Positions 45,958-56,737 of a stretch of 64,000 nt of DNA are shown piece after piece (within the stretch, counting starts at the first letter, position 1; the number at the start of each line of letters is the position of its first letter). The notes beneath the pieces are model-generated. The model made no database searches and was not told the DNA's origin. It worked only from the letters and a program-made list of their open reading frames with translations. This stretch comes from Mesodorylaimus sp. YZB2_4 (taxonomy: Eukaryota > Nematoda > Enoplea > Dorylaimida > Dorylaimidae), in the NCBI GenBank assembly GCA_030248295.1, contig JASANH010001438.1:62001-126000 (forward strand), given 5' to 3'. Both the position numbers and the translations under genes were made by a program.

Positions 45958-48231
45958 TGTAATTAGAGCACACAATACTGAAGAATGATAAGCCACGGAG
46001 GAGTGGATCAAGAACTCTGACTTTACTTAGTACCAACTGATCGTGAGCTGAGCTGAATTTGTTGCCAAATGCAGTAGATAGGGCTGGGAATGGTCGAAAA
46101 ATTAATTGCGTTCCCTGTTTCTTGCCCCCACTCGTATAATCGACCCTTCAGATCACAACGCGCGGACAAAACTGCCTCAAGAAGTCTTAGAAAAGGACAC
46201 GCTGCTTCAAAAATGTGGTAACGTAGGCTGCTATATCCAGATTTACACCAATCCGCCAGAATCCGCGAAAAAACCTAAAATCCACTGCAAATTCCGCAAA
46301 AACAGTCAATCCGCTGTTTATCCGCTGTCGGGAAAAAAATCCGCCAGATCTAGCAGATTCTAGCTGCATTAGCAACGCTGCCAGTAAGTTTTTTTAACGA
46401 AGGGTAACTACGGCTAACGGGAACAGCGCGCGCCGCACGGCTAATAAAAATAAAGAATTTGCTAAAACTGCGTTGTTAGCATAGCTCGGGATGTATGGTG
46501 CATATATCAGAAACACGGAGCAAACAATACAAAGCAGAGCACACATAGTACGTTTCGACCACTTCACACCGCCATAATCAGCGAGTGCAGCAGAAGGAAC
46601 ACCACCACCATCTCGGGCAATTTGATGTCTTCTGTCATTTGAGAACCAGTATCAGTTCGAGCACAGGTCGCTTGGATGGTTTTGCTTGATGGCGCACGAT
46701 TGGGGCACATAGGCGGGCGTCAGAATCCTCGAGTTTATTTCAGAATGCCATAAATCTTACTCGCTTTGCAAGTCTGGTTGTGTCATCCTATCGCACATAT
46801 GCGTATGCCTTGCTATGATCGTAAAGCGGCAAACAGTGTGTTTTTTGGACAGTAACTGGGAAAAAGAGGGGAAAAACCAAGGTGAAACCTACGAGACTGT
46901 CAAGGGAGCAATGACAGACTTCAAAATTGAGAATGGCGCAAAGCCACGGTATTCTATCAGACAGAATTCCATAAAATCTTGCGTTCGCCTGGCAATGCTC
47001 GGTTGGAGCAGATAGTTTCAAAAAGGCCATCCAGAGTAAGTCGAGAAGAGAGCTGTCCTGTGTTCGATTCTTTTTCCACCCGCATAGCTAGACTGCTAAA
47101 AAAACCACAAAATGGACCCCGCTCTAGTCGGATGCATTTACTGTACATTGTATCGGGTGTGCCATAAAGAATGACCCTCTAATGTATCGTCTTCTATGGG
47201 CCTTATTAGGCAAGTTATCGCAAAATATTTTATACCATTGTGTTCAGCATTCAATTCTGAGTCAGCTTGGCCTATTTTACTTGCCAATATATTCACCATT
47301 CGTTTTCAAAACTCGATGCAGTCGAGAGTACCAACTTTCACAGCTTTTTTTCTCAATATCCAAACGAATTAGTCATCAGTGGGAAGCCAGGAAAGGCAAG
47401 TGCAGCAGGTTCATTCGGACTAAACCTAAAACAGCGACACCCGTCTAGATCATATTTGGGCGACGCTGGGGCTTGTGACAGGACAAATCATCTCTAACCA
47501 GAGATTGTCAGACTACGATAGATACTTTAACGATAGAAAAATGCCATGCAGGTTATCACAAGAAAGCTGTGAAACCAAATGAGGCAATGAAATGAACATT
47601 TCGTTCGGCCTGTATACCTTAGAAAGGGCACTGAAGGTGCTACACTAAAATGGGTGAATGGGTCAAACAGGAGCTGTTATGGCTGTAATAACATAACATA
47701 GCTTGTTTGGAAAACCTTCAAGTACACTACGCCGTGGCTTATCGCTATACGTCTAAAACTCATGCTGCAGCATCTTTTAGTGCTTGCACCGAATTCTTGT
47801 CATGAACACCTAACGGATTTTCATTCCAGCCTGATCAAGATATGCCCCCGCATCCGGACATTCTCGTTGGATATGAAGGATTTTCTCATTTCATTAGTCG
47901 AGGATGATGTCTCTGCGAGAAGCAGACTACGACTGACGAAGCATAAGCGTTGGTGATGTGGTAAAACAGGAACAGGAACAGGACGAATGAGCAAACCAGT
48001 AGGGCGCGTGAGTGGGCATAAGTGCATTTCTTGAGCCAAATGTCACGCGCCATATCTTTGCGAGCCTGTTTTCCCCGATTAGTGATGTCGGTACGTATTG
48101 CAACAAAGGCATAAAAATTTACATGCCAGTTTAATAAATACAGTATAGGAGACTTCTGCTCTTTTTAGCTTTATAGCGTCAGCTTTGAATTGCGGGATTA
48201 TTTGAGCTACAATCATTGAGGGCCCGTCAAG
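45958..48231. other. No gene recognised
   Basis: Short frames only. A SINE-tail fragment (AAGCATAAGCGTTGGTGATG-TGGTAAAACAGGAACAGG) lies at 47938-47985. The 5' flank of GPCR paralogue 2 is at the right end. Confidence 0.5.
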
Positions 48232-49791
48232 ATGGCTAGCACTTGTAGCCCCCCCCCCGCCTGGTTGGCCATGGCGAGTGGGAGAGAGTAATCGATACTC
48301 TCCCCTGGCTGGGAGACGTCAACCCCTCGGGTTGATGTTTGAGCCGTAGGTATAGTCGCAAGACTTGCCTGCTCCAGTCGGAGATTTTGTCCCGCCGAGT
48401 ACGGTCGGCCGCCACCCTCCTACGCCTGCCAGGCTTGGTTACACACTCCGGAAGTTTGCCTCCAGCTGTACAGTGTCTGCAATAGCACCTATTTCAACTC
48501 AAATCAAATCAATGATTGCTGCGATCTGCAGCAGTCATGGTCAATGGAATCAAACCTCTATGATGCGTTGACTGGATACAGCTTGGCCATATCTGGTACA
48601 TCGGGCATGTTTGGGGCAGTGTTCATGTACATAACACTCCGCAATAAAGCGTTCTCTGGTCTTAGTTTCCTCTATCACAAAGCAGTGGCTGTATTTGAGC
48701 TAATCCATATGATAATCATGACCGAATACAGCATTTTTCGCTTGCTGCATTTTCCAATAACTTTTAGCGCTTTGTCCGTTTGGTACGCAGCGGTTGGCGG
48801 TTCAATCAGGGTTGGGTATTCGGAGGTGGATTGAAAACTACCGTGTCTGTGATCGCTGTCCTGATATCGATCGAGCGATGCGTGGCTTTGCGGAAAGCTC
48901 ATAAATTTCGGCTGATCAATAAAAATTGGGTGGCCATTTGTGGGATTGCAGTCGCATACCTGATTGGGTGTCTACATTGGTTCAAAGTACTAAGGTACAG
49001 AATTTTTATTCTTGATGGCAGTCTGCAGTATGTTCATGGGGAGATCTTTCCTCCGATCGTTTTTTGTCGACGGTATACTTCAATATTACATTCTTTCAAG
49101 CCTAAAAGTATTGCTGTGCTTATGTTTGTTAGGTCTTGGCATCGCTATTGTTATTGGCTTGCGCTCTCGCGCCAAAGCTACAGCACCTCTAACAAATCAC
49201 CAAGAACGTAAAGAATGGGATTCGATGAAGCGTTTATGTTACTTGCAACTGCTTATTGCCACTACAACCTGTCCTCGACCACGTGGCTTGGGCTGCTTAC
49301 CGATTGGCTATTATAACGGCCACTATTATGATGGCTACGGATCTGCTACGAAGATTGGTACGATAGCTTCTGGCACACGAAGCTTATGGTACGGTTACAA
49401 TTTGCTTTAAGATGTCACTGCACAAGGGGCTCACAGCTGGCGCTGCTATTTGTATTTATTATTGCACAAGACATTTCGACAAGCGTTCATTCATTTGTTA
49501 AAGAAAAACCACGTTACGCCACGTAAGTACAGTATGAGGTTGTCTCATCGTCAGACACGAGAGAAACAAACGGGTCGCCAAATAGGCGTTACAGTATCCC
49601 CTGTCACTGTCAGCAGCCGCACTCAAAAAAAGCAAAACTCCTTTGGTAACGTCGAAAGATTATGATGGCAAGAAGAAGCATTGTGATCGAGTAACTTCTT
49701 GATCTATGCAGGTGCATCAATATTGACTGGGCAACAACGCAGAAGCCAACAGCAACCGTCTTTAAACCAAAGTACCAACATGGCCAATTAG
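48232..49791 (+). pseudogene. Rhodopsin-like GPCR, paralogue 2, with solo-LTR insertion and frameshifts
   Basis: Homologous to 42553-43753 over its whole length. The start ATG GCT AGC ACT (48232-48243) is followed by a 200-bp solo LTR; after it the frame resumes CCG GAA GTT TGC, so element removal gives M-A-S-T-P-E-V-C-L, aligning with M-A-N-T-I-S-A-C-L. Further breaks: an 8-base insertion/duplication near 48793 (GCGGTTGGCGGTT), a frameshift near 49045-49080 before LQYYIL, and disruption of TM6-7 at 49265-49410 with a stop. The splice donor to the C-terminal exon (C|GTAAGT at 49523) and exon 2 (49712-49791) are preserved. Several independent lesions show a dead gene. Neighbouring conserved text includes ESNLYDALTGYS and E-R-C at the DRY position. 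Confidence 0.75.
48244..48443 (+). mobile_element. Solo LTR of the TRIM-like family
   Basis: A 200-bp copy starting TGTAGCCCCCC and ending CTTGGTTACA, flanked by CACT on both sides (48240-48243 and 48444-48447). Same orientation as the 35.7-kb element. A solo copy with its own 4-bp duplication is what LTR-LTR recombination leaves behind. Confidence 0.75.
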
Positions 49792-50167
49792 AACCGAATT
49801 ACAGAAAAACCATCAGCTGGTATTCTTAAAAGAAAAAAGGAGAAATTTTCTAATAATTACTGTATATCCGCTTGCCTTGAATCTTGGGAATCAATTTTTA
49901 GATGTATTTTGTCCCACTTTGTGCGGTGAAAGATCCAGCTCTTATTCTACCCCGTACTGATAATCATGAGCTAGCTTGCTTGTTTTTCCTGTATCTTGCG
50001 CTTACGTGCACTCCGTATTTATGCACTGTACGGGTTGGCATTCTCGACATGTACCGCATGCATACAAACATATACATTTATAACAAAGCATATATACAGC
50101 ACTTAATGAAAATTGACTCAAGTTTTCTTTCCAGGTGTCATTTTGTCTACTACAAGAGTACCTGCTG

Positions 50168-51007
50168 TTAGGGTCCACACTACATGGAGGTCCACACTAC
50201 TTGGAGGTCCACACTACTTGGAGGTCCACACTACTTGGAGGTCCACACCACTTGGAGGTCCACACTACTTGGAGGTCCACACTACTTGGAGGTCCACACT
50301 ACTTGGAGGTCCACACTACTTGGAGGTCCACACTACTTGGAGGTCCACACTACTTGGAGGTCCACACTACTTGGAGGTCCACACTACTTGGAGGTCTACA
50401 CTACTTGGAGGTCCACACTACTTGGAGGTCCACACTACTTGGAGGTCCACACTACTTGGAGGTCCACACTACTTGGAGGTCCACACTACTTGGAGGTCCA
50501 CACTACTTGGAGGTCTACACCTTGGAGGTCACACTACTTGGAGGTCCACACTACTTGGAGGTCCACACTACTTGGAGGTCCACACTACTTGGAGGTCCAC
50601 ACTACTTGGAGGTCCACACTACTTGGAGGTCCACACTACTTGGAGGTCCACACTACTTGGAGGTCCACACTACTTGGAGGTCCACACTACTTGGAGGTCC
50701 ACACTACTTGGAGGTCCACACTACTTGGAGGTCCACACTACTTGGAGGTCCACACTACTTGGAGGTCCACACTACTTGGAGGTCCACACTACTTGGAGGT
50801 CCACACTACTTGGAGGTCCACACTACTTGGAGGTCCACACTACTTGGAGGTCCACACTACTTGGAGGTCCACACTACTTGGAGGTCTACACTACTTGGAG
50901 GTCCACACTACTTGGAGGTCCACACTACTTGGAGGTCCACACTACTTGGAGGTCCACACTACTTGGAGGTCCACACTACTTGGAGGTCCACACTACTTGG
51001 AGGTCCG
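50168..51007 (+). repeat. 17-bp minisatellite, about 49 copies
   Basis: Unit GGTCCACACTACTTGGA repeated with very few variants (ACATGG, ACCACTT, GGTCTACA) and one local deletion at ~50512-50535 that shortens two units. Because 17 is not a multiple of three and the unit holds no plus-strand stop, all three plus frames stay open and encode the same 17-residue repeat (GGPHYLEVHTTWRSTLL). This is best read as a non-coding minisatellite; there is no evidence of a host gene around it. Confidence 0.9.
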
Positions 51008-51510
51008 CAGCATGACAGGCATTTTTGCACTAGAACATTGACGTCAGACCTGGTCGAAATCCTTTAAGTCTCTACTTATGTGCTTCTGGCTGGAACCCCT
51101 CGAAATCCTACAGTATATCCACTGGGTAAAAACAAAGATTTACGGTAAGCGGCTGGGCGGGGCGCAGTGCTAATCCCGAGGACACATACCGCAGCAAAAG
51201 GAAGGCCAACACTTACTACACTAGGTAGTTTGCGAACGTGCTGCAAATCTAGACACGAGGTTGCAATTTTACAGGGCGCCTAATTTTACGCTGCACTTTA
51301 CGCAGATGAAAATTGTTTTCTACTGTATGGCAAAATTTCATTCGCATATCTCAAAGAGTGTAATGTTCACACATGAGCACTGGTTCAGTCTAGCACCAGT
51401 GTCAGCTTGGATAACCTCGCGTACAGCTGTGTTGCCAAGATCGAGGTACGTATGGACGCAACCAACACGTACAAAGGTTGGGCTCAATTGCGACCGCTCG
51501 TTGACGGACG

Positions 51511-51634
51511 GTGTCTTCAGGCAGCGGTGCAGGATTGCTGTCGTCGGCCAGGTGACGAGCATTGGATACCATGCTGCAGCGTGCGTTGAAGGTGATGTGA
51601 CGGAGTGATGCATGTATCGCGGTCGTGTGTACGG
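51511..51634 (+). repeat. Direct duplication, copy 1 (copy 2 at 52044-52163)
   Basis: About 120 bases beginning GTGTCTTCAGGCAGCGGTGC are repeated almost identically 533 bases downstream. The flanking region 51640-52040 is GC-rich, and frames on both strands are open (plus 51764-52093; minus 51996-51517 with a C-x2-C-x3-C-x2-C cluster). Which of them is coding, if any, is undecided. Confidence 0.75.
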
Positions 51635-52043
51635 ACGGACGGTACGATCACCGTTCTCGTCCATTTAAAGGCTAGTACATTTTCTAACACTTGCGATTTC
51701 ATTATAGTAAGCGCTCCAAGACCTTGAAAATCGGCCACGCCAATCAAAGTCGCAGTTCCGGGAATGTCGAAGACCCTGCGATCGATGAGCCTGTGCGCAG
51801 CGGACTGCAAGCGGTCCCTTTCCTCGATCCTGAAGCGAAGGCGAGCTTTGGCGCACGGATGGGATGCAACGAGTCGCGAGATGATGGTCAGTTTCGAGAA
51901 ATCTGCGCGTCTCTTGCACGACTTGCAGCAGTACTTGCAACGCTTGCACAGCAACAACGTCTCGCTGTCTTTGAGTCCGATGTCGCAAGAACTCAAAATC
52001 AGTCAGACATCATCCGCCTCGACGGGCTCATTCTCATCGATCT

Positions 52044-52163
52044 CAGGTGTGTCTTCAGGCAGCGGTGCAGGATTGCTGTCGTCGGCCAGGTGACGAGCAT
52101 TGGATACCATGCTGCAGCGTGCGTTGAAGGTGATGTGACGGAGTGATGCATGTATCGCGGTTG
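52044..52163 (+). repeat. Direct duplication, copy 2
   Basis: Near-identical to 51511-51634; followed by a poly-G run at 52170-52182. Confidence 0.75.
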
Positions 52164-52182
52164 TGTATGATGGGGGGGGGGG

Positions 52183-53899
52183 GCCTGCAACAGATGCCTA
52201 GCACCAAACTGGGTGGTTTGAACAGCTTTCCTGCTCTGTGGACATATCTTCAGTGGGTGTCATTGTGCTTTCCTGAAACCAGGAGTGCCGAGCCCCCGAC
52301 GCATGCACATATGCTCGCTTTGGTCCCATCTTTTATTTCTCGACCAAAAGCATTTTCTTATCACGTGTATCACGTTAGCGTTCATTCGTCCATCATTTCA
52401 ACAAGCCTAACTTTTAGTCGTCAGACATACTGAAGCAGGCACAGACTCTAGTTTTGCGGATCTTTTTATACGACACGTAGGCGGAAAGAGCAAAGTTCGT
52501 AACTTTCCCTCTGAAGGAAAAGATTTCTGGCACATGGTACTGTTGCAAGGCAAACTGAACATCACCGCGGCACGCGTGAATACCTCCTGCTCAGGCCTCT
52601 GGTGAGAGCAGAGCGTGCCCTGACCCTGGCCCTCTAACTCTGACTGGTTCTACCAGGTCGCCGTTCGGACTCTTGGCTGGCCCCTCTGGACTGCCAGTCA
52701 GTCACCATCTATCTATCTAACCCCCAGCTGCCCTTCCCATTAGTGCTTTTCATTTGGTTGGTGGAACCAGCGTAGACGTGTCCGCCCGTCGGCCTAATAA
52801 AGGAGTATCTATGTATACATATTAGCGTCCGTCTCGGTAGGGACCGAGCAGGGTAGATTCGAGCCCTAGTACGCGTGTAGGTATTCCGATCCATACTCGG
52901 GGAGAGTATCACAATTGTATCAAAAGGTAAGAATGAAGATACAGTGGAGTAAAAAAAGCAGAATAGGCAGCTCACAAAAAAGATTGTCACTATGGACTGC
53001 ACTAACAGTCAGCTCGTCCAATACAGTATCTAGACTCTTCAGACTTACGTATGAATGTCCTGCTCACGATTTCCCATGCATCTAATTGAAGATTAGAAGT
53101 AGCTTTCTACTGTCAACGGGAGAACCCTCCGGTGAGATGCCCTCTAATGGTGGTGTATGCGGGATTTTTAAGAGCGAGCTTGGTGGTAGAAAATGTGCGT
53201 GAGCAGAGAGTGTGTCGTGCGGCGATGACCAGTGTGCTCGAAAAATGTAATAGTGGTTCAATTACTCACTAACAAGTAAGTACTAATGGCTCATAAACCC
53301 CACTTGGTGTATTGCTAAAACAAAACGCAGTATTTTAATAGGCTATGTTCAGTTATTATACTAGTACTTATAGATAAGCCAACAATGGAAGATTCTAGCG
53401 CCTGCGCTGATAAGGCGCAAGCGCATTACTGCAATCCCTTCGCTATGCAGTCGACGTTTGCTCGGGGCGCTTTCCTTATCATAAGCTGACAACTTAGATT
53501 GAAGGAGGTGCTCGAACTGGTGTCCTTTCGCACGTTTTGCGCGATCCGTCCTACTTCCACAAAGCGAACGTTGAGAAAATCTAAACTGTAGGACATGTAA
53601 CCTGGGACGTATTGAGATGTTTGACTTGCGACAGATGAATTAAGGTATAGAAATTCGCATGCTCTGCGGGGCATGCGAAAACGTGATCCGTTTGCGAGCG
53701 TTTGCTTATCAAATCCTCTTTGCGAAGGGAGCTCGTCCAGGATTGAGACGTCGTGAATGACGCAGAAATTCACATACTGGTGCTGTAATACAGAACGTTC
53801 TGTCCAAATATTGCCCGAAAGAACAATCTGTTTTTGACATGAGTTTGACAAAGTGCAAAGACACCTGCTTCAAGTGCAACCCCCAATAGCTTGATTGCC
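52183..53899. other. No gene recognised
   Basis: Intergenic-looking. A tRNA-like B-box text (GATTCGAGCCC) at 52857-52867 without matching arms suggests SINE debris. Confidence 0.4.
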
Positions 53900-53906
53900 T
53901 ATAAAA
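53900..53906 (+). promoter_or_regulatory. TATA box, secreted-family gene 1
   Basis: TATAAAA 97 bases before the ATG at 53997. The leader contains CCAAGAGACATTGGAAGAAG, shared with gene 2 (CCAAGAGGTATTGGAAGAAG), so the core promoter and leader were duplicated with the gene. Confidence 0.7.
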
Positions 53907-53996
53907 GGCCACCTTTGACAGAGAACTGACATCAGATCCAAGAGACATTGGAAGAAGAATATTAAATTTTACCGCCCAGTGAAACCAACTAAAAAT

Positions 53997-55204
53997 ATGA
54001 AGTTCATCATTTTGGCTGCGGTTATCTCGGCTACACAAGCCTTATTGTTTCCCGACTTAAGCCTGAACTGGAGCAACTTGAGAGGTAAGGAACAGGAGGA
54101 CAGAGATGACTAGGTGACTTAAAAAAACTACAATAACTTTTACTTATAGTCAGCTGGTATGCCAACCCGTTTAGCTCATGGGGGTTCGACAATGTTCCCA
54201 GAAGCTTGGACGATAACAAGGAGATGTTCACTTTGAAAGACGACCAATGCGCTGATGGCGGTATGCTACCAGGTTTCAAATCTTTGAATAAGTTAATTAA
54301 GACAGACCTGCTTTCAGGTCAAAAATTCGTTGGCCAACGTTTTTGGTACAAAAACGACCCAGCTGTTATTTTGCTGTTTGACAAGAACGGTATCATTGCT
54401 GGTATTCAGACCTCGGTACGCAATTTTGTGCAAAGCAGTGTTTCCATGTCGCTCTTTTGAGCGTAATTACTCTGTCTAGGCTCCAAAGGCAAAATTCACG
54501 CCATATGGTGAATTGACGAAGTATTACGTCGATGATGGCGATTACTGGACATTGACAGCTTATTTCGTAGATCCAAGTAATCTAAGTTATTTATGCTAGA
54601 AATTATGTAACTACTTACGAAAATATTGTAGGCACCGTTTGCACTACCGGTCGTACCAAGGATGATTTGAAGTCGCAGGGCACTGGAACTGGCTTATGGT
54701 TGCAATATGGGCCGAACCCTCTCACTAATAGCGTGCAAATTCCAGTAAACGAGGCAGATGTCAAATCGACCAAGTGGGGATTCGGAAAATGCTTTTACAC
54801 CATGGGTATTATAATAGACGCAGGTTTTGTGCCACAAAAGACATCCGTCTTTTCTGCTTTCAGGACAACACTACTGGTACAACGTATCCAAGAGTATGGA
54901 CTGCGGCAGCTTCGTTCCAAATTGTCTTTTGTACAACAAGGGAAAACTGACTGGTTTCTGCTTTGCTACAAATGCCGATCTGTCGTCCCAGCGTTATGAC
55001 AGCCCAGCGCCAACCCCGGAAGTAGTTAACGTACGTACAGCACTGTAGACTCGCTATGAATCACCTACACCAATTGAATGTACTCTTTTTCAGAAATTCT
55101 TGGATCCAGTCCCGGATTGTTTTTTCACAGACAAGTCCTACGCTAAGCTCAGCACCGTCCATGTGTACTTCGCTGACAATCCACAGTTGACTTCCTTCTG
55201 CTAA
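53997..55204 (+). CDS. Secreted Cys-containing protein, tandem copy 1, 6 exons, 300 aa
   Basis: Exons 53997-54084, 54150-54415, 54480-54576, 54632-54805, 54864-55030 and 55094-55204; introns 55-65 bases, all GT-AG; 903 bases in frame. Signal peptide MKFIILAAVISATQALLFPD. The mature protein has D-D-Q-C-A-D-G-G-M, V-I-L-L-F-D-K-N-G-I-I-A-G-I-Q, D-G-D-Y-W-T-L-T-A-Y-F-V-D-P, a conserved Q-G-T-G-T-G-L-W-L-Q block, G-K-C-F-Y-T-M-G, and a C-terminal P-D-C-F-F-T-D-K ending in Cys. Eight or so conserved cysteines suggest disulfides. I recall similar uncharacterised secreted proteins from arthropods and other invertebrates but cannot name a family. A polyadenylation signal AATAAA is at 55301-55306. TATA-driven with a short leader, suggesting strong tissue-specific expression (inference). 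Confidence 0.85.
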
Positions 55205-55300
55205 ACAAGAGTGATCAGCTTGAAGTGATCAGCTTCAGGAGTGATGGATAGCTTGGTCATGTTTCTTCTGACTTTTTATCAGTTGATTGGAAAAACTATC

Positions 55301-55306
55301 AATAAA
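55301..55306 (+). terminator. Polyadenylation signal, secreted-family gene 1
   Basis: AATAAA 97 bases after the TAA stop. Confidence 0.6.
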
Positions 55307-55309
55307 ACC

Positions 55310-56630
55310 CAATAAGTTGTGTCATGCCAATTCGTCGTATCGTGCATGCCAAGCAAGAACTCTGGGAAAAATCACCATCGTTATCTTGTTGGGTCATGTT
55401 TGTGTACAATGCGAAATTGCTCTTAGGCCATTGGCAAGGGAGACATGGCTATCGCCTAAGGATCCGATAGTTTTGTGTATTCCTATATGGATGGGGGGGG
55501 GGGGGTGTTGGGGGGGAAGGTCACTTTGGAGTGAACTCCTTTGGTACCTTCAAATAAAGACAGAAAATTATGAAATCAGGATTTCATTTCTTTGCAGACC
55601 CCCGTTTCAAAGTTAGTCTTGATAATGCGCAGGCACGAGTATTTGATGGTCTTTGCGCGTTGCTTCGATTCGCGATGCCAAGACTTCTCATGAAGATGAT
55701 GACGATAATTTATCATGTTTCGTGAATTTTGTTCGTGCTGCTTAATTTGTTCTTTGTTGCTCTTTCGATTGCATATGTTCCATCTTCTGAATTTTTATTC
55801 AATCCGATCCTGTGGTGAATCCAGCCCTTAGGGACAATGAAGACCTCCATCTTCCCTGGCGTCACTCTTCAACAAGCCACGTGATCCAGAAACCGCCTTG
55901 ACCCCACGGTGCCATATAGTAGAAGTAAAGATGCGACGTTGGATTAGCGAAATATCTGAATGTAATCTCACGGGCATAACTTGACTAAGATACATACAAA
56001 ACGATTATGCCTGCAACTAAATGATTGTTTTTTCAATTTTTGAGGCTTGGACCTCGTGCCGCCCCAGTTTCCCCTACAGGACTTCCAAGCCGTTTTGCCT
56101 CTAGCCGGCCAGCAGCCCTGATACGATAAGCGAAGCTGTGAGATGACCAGTTGTCACGGAGGCGTCCCTCTGTGCGTCTCCACTAGAAGCACCCACACGA
56201 CGGCATCCTGGACGGCACACCGACTTCCTCAGACAATTGCTGAGATCACTAAAATGCTTTTGATGAGTCAAATATGCAATGTCTAGGGAAAACAGTACAT
56301 TCTGGGAAGTGCAGGCGCCCGCATGCTATCTGCTGTAGGATCGTCGTTTATTCTTGCAAGCGCCTTGCTCTCGTGTTCTCTTCAGCTTAAAAACACATCG
56401 AGGTCGCATGCTTACATTTGTGATATTGCGTGATTTGTCATTGTATTCAAGCTAGTCGTCCAGGAAAGAGACGTCATGCTTGAAAACATCTATTCATTTG
56501 CTTGTACGTACCAGTTGCTTTAGTTTAAAAATTTTCCAATGAATAGTTCTTCTTTGACGTACACTTGGCAGAGTGTAGAAACATCTGTAATAAAGTCAAT
56601 GTTAACCTACGTCGCAAAGTGGACCTGGCC
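55310..56630. other. Spacer between the tandem genes
   Basis: About 1.4 kb without a gene. It contains a poly-G/GGGGTGTTGGGG tract at 55492-55518 and a copy of a dispersed repeat at 56080-56245. Confidence 0.5.
56080..56245 (+). repeat. Dispersed ~170-bp repeat, copy 2
   Basis: Matches 28810-28990: GCCGTTTTGCCTCTAGCCGG-CCAGCAG at the left and GACGGCACACCGACTTCCTC at the right. Confidence 0.6.
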
Positions 56631-56635
56631 TACAG

Positions 56636-56644
56636 TATATAAGG
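56636..56644 (+). promoter_or_regulatory. TATA box, secreted-family gene 2
   Basis: TATATAAGG 102 bases before the ATG at 56738. It overlaps a TACAGTA heptamer (56631-56637). Confidence 0.7.
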
Positions 56645-56737
56645 CAAGCATCGAGAATTAACTGGCACCAAGATCCAAGAGGTATTGGAAGAAGACGTGA
56701 TCAGTTTTCACATTCCAATGAAATAAAGTCAAGGAAA

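Noticed and set aside
35668-48443. Hammerhead ribozyme in the LTR (retrozyme)
   Set aside because: No CTGATGA...GAAA core was found on either strand of the LTR copies, despite the structured appearance.
50113-51067. Three overlapping ~300-residue plus-strand ORFs
   Set aside because: They are the same 17-bp minisatellite read in three frames; openness follows from the unit having no stop, not from selection.
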